Shown here: positions 1 through 7,258 of the stretch, one piece after another
Numbering within the stretch: the stretch's first letter is position 1
Layout: each line of letters opens with the position of its first letter
NCBI GenBank assembly: GCA_017618935.1
Contig: JAFZTG010000165.1
Location: 1 to 14,545, forward strand
Reading direction: 5' to 3'
Length of the DNA stretch: 14,545 nt
Source of the DNA: Bacteroidales bacterium
GTDB taxonomy: Bacteria > Bacteroidota > Bacteroidia > Bacteroidales > UBA1715
Position numbers and translations under genes: made by a program
Notes under the pieces: model-generated
Database searches by the model: none
What the model was told of the DNA's origin: nothing
What the model saw: only the letters and a program-made list of their open reading frames with translations

Positions 1-918
1 GACAAACCGAAGTCAATCCATATTTCAGCGTTCGATTCGGCTCCATTGGCTCCTGATTATACGTTTGCCTTGGAAGAATCGGCTGCAGATTTTCAGGTTG
101 GTGTCAATGCCTTGAAGAAATTGACTGACGGTGTTGTTAACTTGAATATCTACAAGGAAGAACGTGCAAAAACAACGTTTACGCAAGTTACGGGCGTTGA
201 ACAAAATTTCTTCCAAGGTCCTCACCCTGCAGGAAATGTTGGTGTTCAGATTCATCACATTGATCCGATAAATAAAGGTGACGTGGTGTGGGTGGTAAAT
301 CCGCAGGATGTTATCATTATCGGACGATTGTTCTCAAAAGGAATCTTCGACGCACGTGTTGTCGTTGCATTGACAGGTCAAGTTAAGAAACCTCTTTATT
401 ATAAGACGATTCTTGGCGCAAGCATAAAATCGTTCTTGGGAAAAGAGGCCATAAACGACGATATGCGTGTAATTAGTGGTAATGTTTTGACAGGTACAAA
501 ACTTGGCAAAGATGATTACATTGGTTTCTACGATTCACAGGTTACTGTGATAGAGGAGGGTAACAAACCTACATTTATGGGTTGGTTGGCTCCTGGATTC
601 GGAAAATATAGTTTCAGTAGAGCATTCTTCTCATGGTTGCAACCAAACAAGAAATACACGTTGAACACTAACTATAATGGTGGTGCGAGAGCATTTGTGT
701 TTACGGGCATTTACGAACAAGTGTTGCCGATGGATATTTATCCAATGCAATTGTTGAAGGCAATCATCACGGAAGACATCGACAAGATGGAGCAACTTGG
801 TATTTACGAAGTTGTACCTGAAGATTTTGCTCTTTGTGAATTTGTGTGTCCTTCGAAGATTGAAATTCAGTCAATTCTTCGTCAAGGACTTGATACTATT
901 AGAAAAGAATTTAATTAA
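1..918 (+). CDS. nqrA: Na+-translocating NADH:quinone oxidoreductase subunit A (5' end missing)
   Basis: The reading frame is open from the first base and ends at TAA 916-918, giving the C-terminal 305 residues of a protein that is usually about 450 long. The stretch FFQGPHPAGNVGVQIHHIDP near the start of the visible part is the typical NqrA signature. The downstream order nqrBCDEF confirms the identity. NqrA is the cytoplasmic subunit of the Na+-NQR complex, which oxidises NADH, reduces quinone and exports Na+; NqrA has been linked to quinone binding in the family. The TTG at position 46 is an internal Leu codon, not a start, because the frame and the family similarity continue upstream of it. 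The gene is separated from nqrB by 7 nt. The operon promoter must lie outside the window. Confidence 0.96.
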   Translation, partial: DKPKSIHISAFDSAPLAPDYTFALEESAADFQVGVNALKKLTDGVVNLNIYKEERAKTTFTQVTGVEQNFFQGPHPAGNVGVQIHHIDPINKGDVVWVVNPQDVIIIGRLFSKGIFDARVVVALTGQVKKPLYYKTILGASIKSFLGKEAINDDMRVISGNVLTGTKLGKDDYIGFYDSQVTVIEEGNKPTFMGWLAPGFGKYSFSRAFFSWLQPNKKYTLNTNYNGGARAFVFTGIYEQVLPMDIYPMQLLKAIITEDIDKMEQLGIYEVVPEDFALCEFVCPSKIEIQSILRQGLDTIRKEFN

Positions 919-925
919 TTAGGAT

Positions 926-2113
926 ATGAAAGCGGTAGAAAATTGGATACAGAAAACCAAACCTAATTTTGAAAAGGGTGGTAAGTATGAAAAATGGCTT
1001 CCTATCTACGAAAGTTTCGAGACATTCTTGCATGTCCCTGGAAATGTGACGTTGAAAGGTAGTCATGTACGCGATGCGATAGATTTGAAACGTGCATTGA
1101 TTCTTGTAATCTTTGCATTGATTCCTACATTATTATATGGTATGTATAATGTTGGTTCATTGTACTACACTTCGATAGGTGAGGATTTCACGATGTGGGA
1201 AGCTCTTGGATACGGATTCCTTAAAGTGTTACCTTTAATTATTGTTTCGTATGTTGTGGGACTTGGCATTGAGTTTATGTTCTGCTACATTCGCGGACAT
1301 GAAATCAGTGAAGGTTACCTTGTTTCGGGTTTGATTATTCCTATGATTGTTCCTGTTGATATTCCTCTTTGGGAACTTGCAATAGCAGTTGCGTTTGCAG
1401 TAATTATTGGTAAAGAGGCATTTGGCGGAACGGGTATGAACATTGTAAACCCAGCACTTTTGGCTCGTGCATTCTTGTTCTTTGCATATCCAGGTAATAT
1501 GTCGGGTTCTTCGGTGTGGGTTCACACGTCAGATGTGGCAACGGTAGATGGTTTCTCAGGTGAAACAATCTTAGGACAGTTGAATGCAGGTGTCGCTCCC
1601 GAAGCAATTCACGGCGTTGGAATGAACCAATTGTCGGTTTGTGATTTGTTTGTTGGAAATTATGCAGGTTGCGTTGGTGAAACTTCAGTGATAGCTATTC
1701 TGATTGGTGCTGCAATCTTGTTGTTTACAGGAATTGCAAGTTACAGAATTATGCTTTCTGTATTTGCAGGCGGTTTCTTGATGGGATTGGTAATGAACGC
1801 CATTGCTCCAGAAGGAAACATGGTGATGAATTTCCCTGCATATCAACAATTGTTGATTGGCGGTTTCGCTTTCGGAGCTGTGTTTATGGCAACTGACCCT
1901 GTAACTGCTGCACAAACAAATATTGGAAAATGGATTTATGGATTTTTAATCGGTGTGTTCGCAATTATGATTCGTTGCTTCAATCCTGCATATCCGGAAG
2001 GAATGATGCTTGCAATCTTGTTGATGAACGTGTTTGCTCCACTTATTGACCATTTGGTTGTTCAGGCAAACATCAAGAAACGATTGAAACGAGCAAAAGT
2101 TACTAACGCTTAA
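926..2113 (+). CDS. nqrB: Na+-NQR subunit B, FMN-carrying membrane subunit
   Basis: A 395-residue multi-helix membrane protein with the NqrB/RnfD family pattern. It has a soluble N-terminus of about 50 residues, then about ten hydrophobic segments, and the family stretches GTGMNIVNPALLARAFLFFA and FMATDPVTAAQTN. NqrB carries one covalently bound FMN on a threonine and takes part in the Na+ pathway. The attachment motif here reads DGFSGET (codons 1547-1567), which puts the acceptor at Thr214. The textbook motif is SGAT, so the residue before the Thr is Glu instead of Ala. ATG 926 follows nqrA by 7 nt, and nqrC follows after 12 nt. The length is close to that of characterised NqrB proteins. Confidence 0.97.
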   Translation: MKAVENWIQKTKPNFEKGGKYEKWLPIYESFETFLHVPGNVTLKGSHVRDAIDLKRALILVIFALIPTLLYGMYNVGSLYYTSIGEDFTMWEALGYGFLKVLPLIIVSYVVGLGIEFMFCYIRGHEISEGYLVSGLIIPMIVPVDIPLWELAIAVAFAVIIGKEAFGGTGMNIVNPALLARAFLFFAYPGNMSGSSVWVHTSDVATVDGFSGETILGQLNAGVAPEAIHGVGMNQLSVCDLFVGNYAGCVGETSVIAILIGAAILLFTGIASYRIMLSVFAGGFLMGLVMNAIAPEGNMVMNFPAYQQLLIGGFAFGAVFMATDPVTAAQTNIGKWIYGFLIGVFAIMIRCFNPAYPEGMMLAILLMNVFAPLIDHLVVQANIKKRLKRAKVTNA

Positions 2114-2125
2114 TTTTATACGAAT

Positions 2126-2890
2126 ATGGAAAAAAGTAACTCTTATATCTTTATATATTCGGTGGCAATCGTTGTGATTACTGCAACATTGCTGTCGGTT
2201 GCCGCATATTCATTGAAAGATGCACAACAAGCGAATATCAGAATTGAAAAAATGCAGAATATCCTTTCTGCTGTAAAAATCAATACTGAGGCAAGTGAGG
2301 CAGAGGAACAGTTCAATTCTCATTTGAAGGACTTTTTCTTTGTGAAAAATGGTACGACCGAAGTCGTTTCTGCTGAATCTATCAGTCAAACCGATATGTT
2401 CAACTTGAAGAACGATGGAGAAAATCTTCCTGTTTATGAAATCGAATCTGACGGACAGTCATTTTATGTTATTCCATTGAACGGTAATGGTTTGTGGGGT
2501 AAGATTTGGGGCTTTATTTCAATCAGCAAGAACGATTGTAATACGGTACAAGGAACAGTGTTCGACCACGAGAGTGAGACGGCTGGTCTTGGTGCTGAAA
2601 TCGTAAAAGAGAAATTCCGCAGTCAATTCGAAGGGAAACACATCTTTAAAGATGGTGAATTTACTTCGGTAAAGATTGTGAAAGGTGGTGCCACTAATGA
2701 TTACAATGAAGTTGATGCAATCTCAGGTTCTACCAAGACTTGTGATGGTGTAACTGCAATGTTGTCGGATTGTTTGGGCGGTTATACCGCATATTTCCAA
2801 TCGGTTGCTGGTGGTGCTGCACCGGTGGCAGTATCGGAAGAACCTGCACCTGTTGCAGATTCAACAAATAATGTTCAACCTTTAAATTAA
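2126..2890 (+). CDS. nqrC: Na+-NQR subunit C, covalent-FMN subunit
   Basis: A 254-residue protein with one N-terminal transmembrane helix (about residues 8-28, YIFIYSVAIVVITATLLSVA), followed by an FMN-binding domain exposed outside the membrane. Family hallmarks are GNGLWGKIWGFI, HESETAGLGAEI and the flavinylation motif DAISGSTKT. In that motif Thr203 (codon 2732-2734) is the expected acceptor for FMN transferred by an ApbE-type enzyme. Characterised NqrC has SGAT; here it is SGST. NqrC hands electrons onward within the complex. After the conserved domain there is a Pro/Ala/Glu-rich tail of about 30 residues (GGAAPVAVSEEPAPVAD and on) of unknown role. nqrD starts 7 nt downstream. Confidence 0.96.
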   Translation: MEKSNSYIFIYSVAIVVITATLLSVAAYSLKDAQQANIRIEKMQNILSAVKINTEASEAEEQFNSHLKDFFFVKNGTTEVVSAESISQTDMFNLKNDGENLPVYEIESDGQSFYVIPLNGNGLWGKIWGFISISKNDCNTVQGTVFDHESETAGLGAEIVKEKFRSQFEGKHIFKDGEFTSVKIVKGGATNDYNEVDAISGSTKTCDGVTAMLSDCLGGYTAYFQSVAGGAAPVAVSEEPAPVADSTNNVQPLN

Positions 2891-2897
2891 CAATACA

Positions 2898-3554
2898 ATG
2901 GCAGAAGAAAAAGAATCATTGTTTTCTAAAAACAATTTAAAATTACTAACTGGGCCATTGAGCTCGTCGAACCCTATCACTGTTCAGGTGTTGGGTATCT
3001 GTTCTGCATTGGCAGTAACGGCAAAAGTTGAGTCTGCTATTGTGATGGCGTTGGCGGTTACAATAGTTGTGGGTGTGGCTAATATGGCAATCTCATTGTT
3101 GAGAAACACCATCCCTAACCGAATCCGTATTATTGTTCAATTGTTGGTTGTTGCAACCTTGGTTATCTTGGTTGACCAGATTTTGAAAGCATTCTCGTAT
3201 AGCGTGAGCAAGCAACTCTCGGTATATGTAGGTTTGATTATTACGAACTGTATTGTGATGGGACGTATGGAAGCCTTCGGTTTGGGTAACAAACCTTGGC
3301 CTTCATTGCTTGATGGTCTTGGCAACGGTTTGGGTTATGGTATGATTTTGATTATCATAGCTGTTGTTCGTGAACTTTTCGGTGCAGGAACAATCACATT
3401 GCCGGGTATAGGTGAATTACAGGTAATTCCTCAAGGATTATATGAATGTGGATATGAGAACAACGGTTTCTTCTTGATGCCTCCAATGGCATTGATTATC
3501 GTTGCTGTGATTATTTGGATTCAACGTACACGTAATAAAGATTTAATTAAGTAA
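2898..3554 (+). CDS. nqrD: Na+-NQR subunit D
   Basis: A 218-residue integral membrane protein of the NqrDE/RnfAE family with about six transmembrane helices. Typical stretches are LLTGPLSSSNPITVQVLGIC, NCIVMGRMEAF and NKPWPSLLDGLGNG. In the solved complex, NqrD and NqrE together hold an intramembrane iron-sulfur site between conserved Cys residues of half-helices. The matching residues here are Cys35 (GICSALAVT) and Cys118 (TNCIVMGR). The gene lies in the nqr operon, 7 nt after nqrC and 21 nt before nqrE. Length and composition are normal. Confidence 0.97.
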   Translation: MAEEKESLFSKNNLKLLTGPLSSSNPITVQVLGICSALAVTAKVESAIVMALAVTIVVGVANMAISLLRNTIPNRIRIIVQLLVVATLVILVDQILKAFSYSVSKQLSVYVGLIITNCIVMGRMEAFGLGNKPWPSLLDGLGNGLGYGMILIIIAVVRELFGAGTITLPGIGELQVIPQGLYECGYENNGFFLMPPMALIIVAVIIWIQRTRNKDLIK

Positions 3555-3575
3555 AGAATTTAAAAGATTACGATT

Positions 3576-4190
3576 ATGGATTTGATAAACTTATTCGTTA
3601 AATCAATTTTTATAGACAACATGGTGTTCGCATTCTTCTTGGGAATGTGTTCATTTATCGCTGTTTCTAAAAATGTAAGTACTGCAGCCGGTCTTGGTCT
3701 GGCAGTGACGTTCGTATTGACAGTTACAGTTCCAATTGATTACATGTTGGATAAATATGTGTTGAAACCTGGTGCTTTGTCTTGGTTGGGTGAAAGTTTT
3801 GCCGATGTTGACCTGAGTTTCTTGAGTTTCATCATCTTTATTGCGGTGATTGCCTCGTTTGTGCAGTTGGTTGAAATGGTGGTAGAGAAATTTGCACCTG
3901 CGTTGTATTCTTCGCTTGGTATTTTCTTGCCATTGATTGCTGTAAACTGTGCTATCCTTGGTGGTTCTTTGTTTATGCAACAAAGAGGATATGAGACACT
4001 TGGCGAAGCAACGGTATTCGGTTTTGGTTCTGGTATCGGTTGGCTCCTTGCCATTGTCGGTATTGCGGCTATCAACGAGAAAATCAAATATTCTCACGTG
4101 CCACCTGCATTGAAGGGTGTAGGTATTACATTCATCGTAACTGGTTTGATGGGTGTGGCATTTATGAGTTTTATGGGTATTAAATTGTAA
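3576..4190 (+). CDS. nqrE: Na+-NQR subunit E
   Basis: A 204-residue integral membrane protein homologous to NqrD with inverted topology. About six hydrophobic helices are visible. Family stretches include [35 protein letters not shown] and [12 protein letters not shown]. The two Cys residues expected to ligate the shared intramembrane iron-sulfur centre with NqrD are Cys25 (GMCSF) and Cys125 (VNCAILGG). The start at ATG 3576 gives [20 protein letters not shown], the usual N-terminus. The gene sits in the operon, 21 nt after nqrD and 20 nt before nqrF. Confidence 0.97.
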   Translation: MDLINLFVKSIFIDNMVFAFFLGMCSFIAVSKNVSTAAGLGLAVTFVLTVTVPIDYMLDKYVLKPGALSWLGESFADVDLSFLSFIIFIAVIASFVQLVEMVVEKFAPALYSSLGIFLPLIAVNCAILGGSLFMQQRGYETLGEATVFGFGSGIGWLLAIVGIAAINEKIKYSHVPPALKGVGITFIVTGLMGVAFMSFMGIKL

Positions 4191-4210
4191 TAATTAAAAT
4201 TGAACATACA

Positions 4211-5500
4211 ATGATAATTTTAGATGCATCGGCAGGTTTAATAATTGGGGCAAGTGTTATTGTCTTCCTGCTAATAATAATATTGTTAGTTGCTCTTTTA
4301 TTGTTGGCAAAAGCAAAATTGTTGCCATCGGGAAAAGTTCAATTGTTTATTAACGATAAAGAACCAATGGAGGTAAATCCTGGTAGTTCTTTGTTGAGTA
4401 CGTTACAAGGACAGAATATCTTGTTACCTTCTGCCTGTGGTGGTGGTGGCGCTTGCGGTATGTGCCGTTTACGTGTAACCGAAGGTGGTGGCGACATACT
4501 TCCAACAGAAAAGGGATTCTTCTCTCGTAAGGAACAAAACGACCATTGGCGTTTGGCATGTCAGGTAAAGGTTAAGAATGACTTGCACATCAAAATTCCA
4601 GAATCAGTTCTTGGTATCAAAGAATGGGAATGTGAGGTTATTTCTAACAAGAATGTGGCTTCCTTCATCAAGGAATTTAAGGTTAAGTTACCTGCTGGCG
4701 AACACATGGATTTCTTACCTGGTTCGTATGCTCAAATCAAGATTCCAGAATATGATATCAACTATGCTGATTTTGACAGAAGTTTGATAGGCGATTTGTA
4801 TGTTCCTGTTTGGGAAAAATTCGGCTTGTTCGGCTTGCACCAAAAGAATACGGAACCTACGGTTCGTGCATATTCTATGGCGAACTATCCTGACGAAGGT
4901 GATATCATTACGTTGACAGTTCGTATTGCAACACCTCCGTTCAAACCAAAAGACCAAGGTCCTGGCTTTATGGATGTTCCTTGTGGTATTGCTTCAACCT
5001 ACATTTTCTCGTTGAAACCAGGCGACAAGGTTATGATGAGTGGTCCTTATGGTGATTTCCATCCTGTATTCGACAGCAAACGCGAAATGATTTGGGTTGG
5101 TGGTGGTGCCGGTATGGCTCCGTTGCGTGCTCAAATTATGCACATGCTTAAAACGTTACATACTCGTGACCGTGAAATGCATTATTTCTATGGCGCTCGT
5201 GGTATCGACGAGGTATTCTTTATGGAAGATTTCTTGGAATTGGAAAAAGAATATCCAAACTTCCACTTCCATTTGGCTCTTGACCGTCCAGATCCGAAGG
5301 CAGACGCACTTGGCGTTAAATATACTCCGGGCTTTATTGCTCCAGTTATGGGTGACACCTATCTGAAACAACACGAAGCACCTGAAGATATCGAATACTA
5401 CTTGTGTGGACCTCCAATGATGGCGAAGACAGTGCTTGACTTACTTGACAGCCTCGGCGTTGAAAGCAGCATGATTCGCTTCGATAACTTTGGCGGATAA
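4211..5500 (+). CDS. nqrF: Na+-NQR subunit F, NADH-oxidising flavoprotein
   Basis: A 429-residue protein, the electron entry subunit of Na+-NQR. Domains in order: an N-terminal transmembrane helix (about residues 8-34); a [2Fe-2S] ferredoxin domain with ligands Cys76, Cys82, Cys85 and Cys117 (CGGGGACGMC then RLACQV); an FAD domain with RAYSMANYP; and an NADH-binding domain with GGGAGMAPLRA and the C-terminal EYYLCGPPMM. The protein ends in RFDNFGG, as is usual in the family. NADH reduces FAD, then the 2Fe-2S centre, and electrons pass on through the NqrD/E iron-sulfur site and the NqrC and NqrB flavins. It is the last gene of the operon and is followed by a structured repeat and a terminator hairpin. 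Confidence 0.98.
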   Translation: MIILDASAGLIIGASVIVFLLIIILLVALLLLAKAKLLPSGKVQLFINDKEPMEVNPGSSLLSTLQGQNILLPSACGGGGACGMCRLRVTEGGGDILPTEKGFFSRKEQNDHWRLACQVKVKNDLHIKIPESVLGIKEWECEVISNKNVASFIKEFKVKLPAGEHMDFLPGSYAQIKIPEYDINYADFDRSLIGDLYVPVWEKFGLFGLHQKNTEPTVRAYSMANYPDEGDIITLTVRIATPPFKPKDQGPGFMDVPCGIASTYIFSLKPGDKVMMSGPYGDFHPVFDSKREMIWVGGGAGMAPLRAQIMHMLKTLHTRDREMHYFYGARGIDEVFFMEDFLELEKEYPNFHFHLALDRPDPKADALGVKYTPGFIAPVMGDTYLKQHEAPEDIEYYLCGPPMMAKTVLDLLDSLGVESSMIRFDNFGG

Positions 5501-5512
5501 TACGAATAATAT

Positions 5513-5700
5513 CGACTGAGCTGTGAAGCGTTAAGAAAATCAATGGAGTGAAGCGTAAAAGGAGTTGGTGCCTTTTATGAGGATGTTTGGGTTACGATGT
5601 TGCGGCACTTCAACTCCTTTAGCGAAACGAAATTGATTTTTAGCTGAACAGGTCCGTCTTGAACTTTTTGGTTACTTTTTCTTTCAAGAGAAAAAGTAAC
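5513..5700 (+). repeat. Structured intergenic element, copy 1
   Basis: A non-coding element about 188 nt long, also found twice near 13.1-13.5 kb. Outer stem: AAAATCAAT 5536-5544 with ATTGATTTT 5632-5640. Conserved internal motif: GGAGTGAAGCGT 5545-5556 opposite AGCGAAACGA 5621-5630. Inner stem: AAAGGAGTTG 5558-5567 with CAACTCCTTT 5611-5620, continued by GTGCC 5568-5572 with GGCAC 5604-5608. A perfect 12-bp hairpin follows (5671-5682 with 5689-5700, loop TTCAAG 5683-5688). The loop is complementary to CTTGAA at 5658-5663. The arms and the GGTCCGTC box match copy 2 at high identity. No protein is encoded. It could be a structured RNA, a non-autonomous REP/MITE-like repeat, or both. Confidence 0.85.
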
Positions 5701-5711
5701 GATAAAAAAAT

Positions 5712-5744
5712 AAAAAGAGGCGTCATTAGTACGTCTCTTTTTTT
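5712..5744 (+). terminator. Rho-independent terminator-like hairpin between nqrF and dedA
   Basis: A 12-bp stem, AAAAAGAGGCGT 5712-5723 with ACGTCTCTTTTT 5731-5742 (one G-U pair), has a 7-nt loop and a run of seven T at 5738-5744. It fits the end of the nqr operon. It lies only 15 nt before the dedA start codon, so dedA needs either a promoter inside this tight space, read-through, or attenuation. Confidence 0.8.
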
Positions 5745-5758
5745 GAAATAAAATAGAT

Positions 5759-6466
5759 ATGAAACGTTTTTGTACTATATTTTTTCTACTCTGCATAGGC
5801 TTAAACAGCCTTGCCGATGTTGATACAACCACAACAGACAATACCTCGTTGTTTTCGAAGGTGGAAAGTTGGTATAGCCAGAATATGAATTATGTAACGG
5901 TTACCACGTTGATGACTATAGAAAGTTCTTTTATCCCGTTCCCTTCAGAAATAGTGATTCCACCAGCAGCATACGTTGCTTGCAACGATGACAACGATAT
6001 GAATATTATTCTTATAGTGTTGTTTGGTACGCTTGGCTCGTTACTCGGCGCATTGATTAACTATTTCCTTTCGTTGTGGCTTGGCCGACCAATTATTTAC
6101 AAGTTTGCCGATAGTAAATTAGGTCATCTTCTTCTTTTGAGTGGCGAAAAAGTACAAAAAGCAGAATCGTATTTCAATGACTATGGAAAGGTTTCGACCT
6201 TCATTGGAAGATTGATTCCTGCCGTGCGTCAGCTGATATCAATTCCTGCGGGATTGTCAAGGATGAAACTGCCGACATTTATTGCTTTTACTGCATTGGG
6301 AGCGGGTATATGGAATGCCGTTTTGGCTGCGTTAGGCTATTTTGCTCACGGTCAGCAAGATTTGATAAACAAATATAGCCACGAACTTGGTTATGCGATT
6401 CTCATTATTGTCTGCTTGGTATTGGCTTTTGTGGGAATACGCTATATTAAGAATAGAACGAAATAA
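5759..6466 (+). CDS. DedA family (SNARE-associated/VTT domain) membrane protein
   Basis: A 235-residue protein. An N-terminal hydrophobic stretch resembling a signal peptide (about residues 4-19) is followed by a DedA/VTT domain. Family motifs are ESSFIPFPSEIVIPPA (55-70), with the acidic residues Glu55 and Glu64, and GRLIPAVRQLISIPAG (150-165), with the Arg residues 151 and 157 that are essential in studied DedA proteins. Further hydrophobic segments are at about 83-108, 172-194 and 210-230. DedA proteins are inner-membrane transporters; some family members flip undecaprenyl phosphate or phospholipids or support envelope homeostasis. Which substrate applies here is not known. The gene follows a terminator hairpin by 15 nt and converges on the lipoprotein gene with 10 nt between the stop codons. 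Confidence 0.9.
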   Translation: MKRFCTIFFLLCIGLNSLADVDTTTTDNTSLFSKVESWYSQNMNYVTVTTLMTIESSFIPFPSEIVIPPAAYVACNDDNDMNIILIVLFGTLGSLLGALINYFLSLWLGRPIIYKFADSKLGHLLLLSGEKVQKAESYFNDYGKVSTFIGRLIPAVRQLISIPAGLSRMKLPTFIAFTALGAGIWNAVLAALGYFAHGQQDLINKYSHELGYAILIIVCLVLAFVGIRYIKNRTK

Positions 6467-6476
6467 GACAAGTTTT

Positions 6477-6947
6477 TTAGAACACAATCACCTCGCTTGT
6501 GTCGATATTGCTTTGGTTCAAATCCCTGTCGAACACGAAGTAGGTGAAGAATATGCTGTCGTAGGGGAATGCCGATTTTGCAAAGTTTATGTCGATAGCG
6601 ACTTTTGCCTTGATGAATTTTTTATCACCTTCGGCACGAAGGCGTGGTATGCGATAACTTAAAATGTAGGGGAGTGAAATGCTGTCGTTGTTTTCAATGT
6701 AATACGGTTTTGCATACATATTCTGTTGAAAACTGTCTATGTAAGGAGCGGTCGTATCCTGGGCCTCCAAACCAAAATTTCCGTCTCCGTCGGTCAGTTG
6801 AAAAACGAATTGTATCTTTTTGTCGGAAGAGTCTATTGCCGTTGCCGCGTAGAGATATTCAACCTGAGGGACGCTGTCGTATTCGGGATAGCTGTGGGAG
6901 CATCCGAAACAAACGAACGATAATAGTATGTAACACCAGTTTTTCAA
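6477..6947 (-). CDS. Small predicted lipoprotein, function unknown
   Basis: A 156-residue protein starting MKNWCYILLSFVCFGC. The hydrophobic stretch ends in a lipobox-like FGC (Cys16), so it is probably a lipoprotein. The mature part is rich in Asp, Tyr and aromatic residues and contains QFVFQLTDGDGNFG, a stretch I associate with small Bacteroidota lipoproteins of unknown function; no function can be assigned. The only possible start is TTG (6947-6945), because an in-frame TAG lies 24 nt upstream of it with no ATG or GTG between. That start is three bases beyond the T-run of the hairpin that follows the glsB-like gene, and no Shine-Dalgarno sequence is visible. The gene therefore depends on read-through of that hairpin or on a promoter overlapping it. 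It is convergent with dedA. Confidence 0.75.
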   Translation of the reverse strand: MKNWCYILLSFVCFGCSHSYPEYDSVPQVEYLYAATAIDSSDKKIQFVFQLTDGDGNFGLEAQDTTAPYIDSFQQNMYAKPYYIENNDSISLPYILSYRIPRLRAEGDKKFIKAKVAIDINFAKSAFPYDSIFFTYFVFDRDLNQSNIDTSEVIVF

Positions 6948-6950
6948 GGC

Positions 6951-6982
6951 AAAAAAAAAGACGGCAGAAAACTACCGTCTTT
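6951..6982 (-). terminator. Terminator of the rpoD-glsB transcript
   Basis: On the minus strand, stem AAAGACGG (complement of 6975-6982) pairs with CCGTCTTT (complement of 6957-6964) around a 10-nt loop. It is followed by nine T on the minus strand (6951-6959). The hairpin sits 18 nt after the stop of the glsB-like gene and ends just before the lipoprotein start codon. Confidence 0.8.
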
Positions 6983-7000
6983 AATTATAATGTATAAATC

Positions 7001-7246
7001 CTATTTCTTGATAAGTGAAATAATCCACAAGAGTAGGATAGAACCTACCGTGGCGCTGATAAGTTGCCAAAGGATGCTGCTGCCACCGATACCCAAAAGA
7101 CCGAATACCCAGCCGCCCAAGAAACCGCCGACGATACCGATAATCAAGTTCAATAACAAACCCTTTCCAGCTCCGCTGAAAATCTTACTTCCTAAAAACC
7201 CGGCTAATGCACCGATTAAAATTGATAGAATTAAACCTAGTATCAT
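7001..7246 (-). CDS. GlsB/YeaQ/YmgE family small membrane protein
   Basis: An 81-residue, very hydrophobic, glycine-rich protein with three membrane segments (about residues 2-20, 28-50 and 58-77). It shows the family pattern GALAGFLGSKIF, LLLNLIIGIVGGFLGGWVFG and a third C-terminal helix. This is the transglycosylase-associated/GlsB family, small inner-membrane proteins often linked to general stress; no biochemical activity is established. Residues 22-50 carry the glycine-zipper spacing usual for the family. It starts 12 nt after the rpoD stop on the same strand and is followed by a terminator, so it is probably co-transcribed with the sigma factor. Confidence 0.9.
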   Translation of the reverse strand: MILGLILSILIGALAGFLGSKIFSGAGKGLLLNLIIGIVGGFLGGWVFGLLGIGGSSILWQLISATVGSILLLWIISLIKK

Positions 7247-7258
7247 AACTTCAAATAT

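Noticed and set aside
5575..5841. Minus-strand open frame of 88 codons across the repeat and the dedA start
   Set aside because: It is a by-product of the T-rich hairpins and the antisense of dedA, with no recognisable domain.
6644..6997. Plus-strand open frames opposite the lipoprotein gene (6387-6662, 6644-6997, 6726-6923)
   Set aside because: They overlap one another and the lipoprotein antisense, are Arg/Cys-rich without family features, and the minus-strand frame has a lipobox and a sensible composition.
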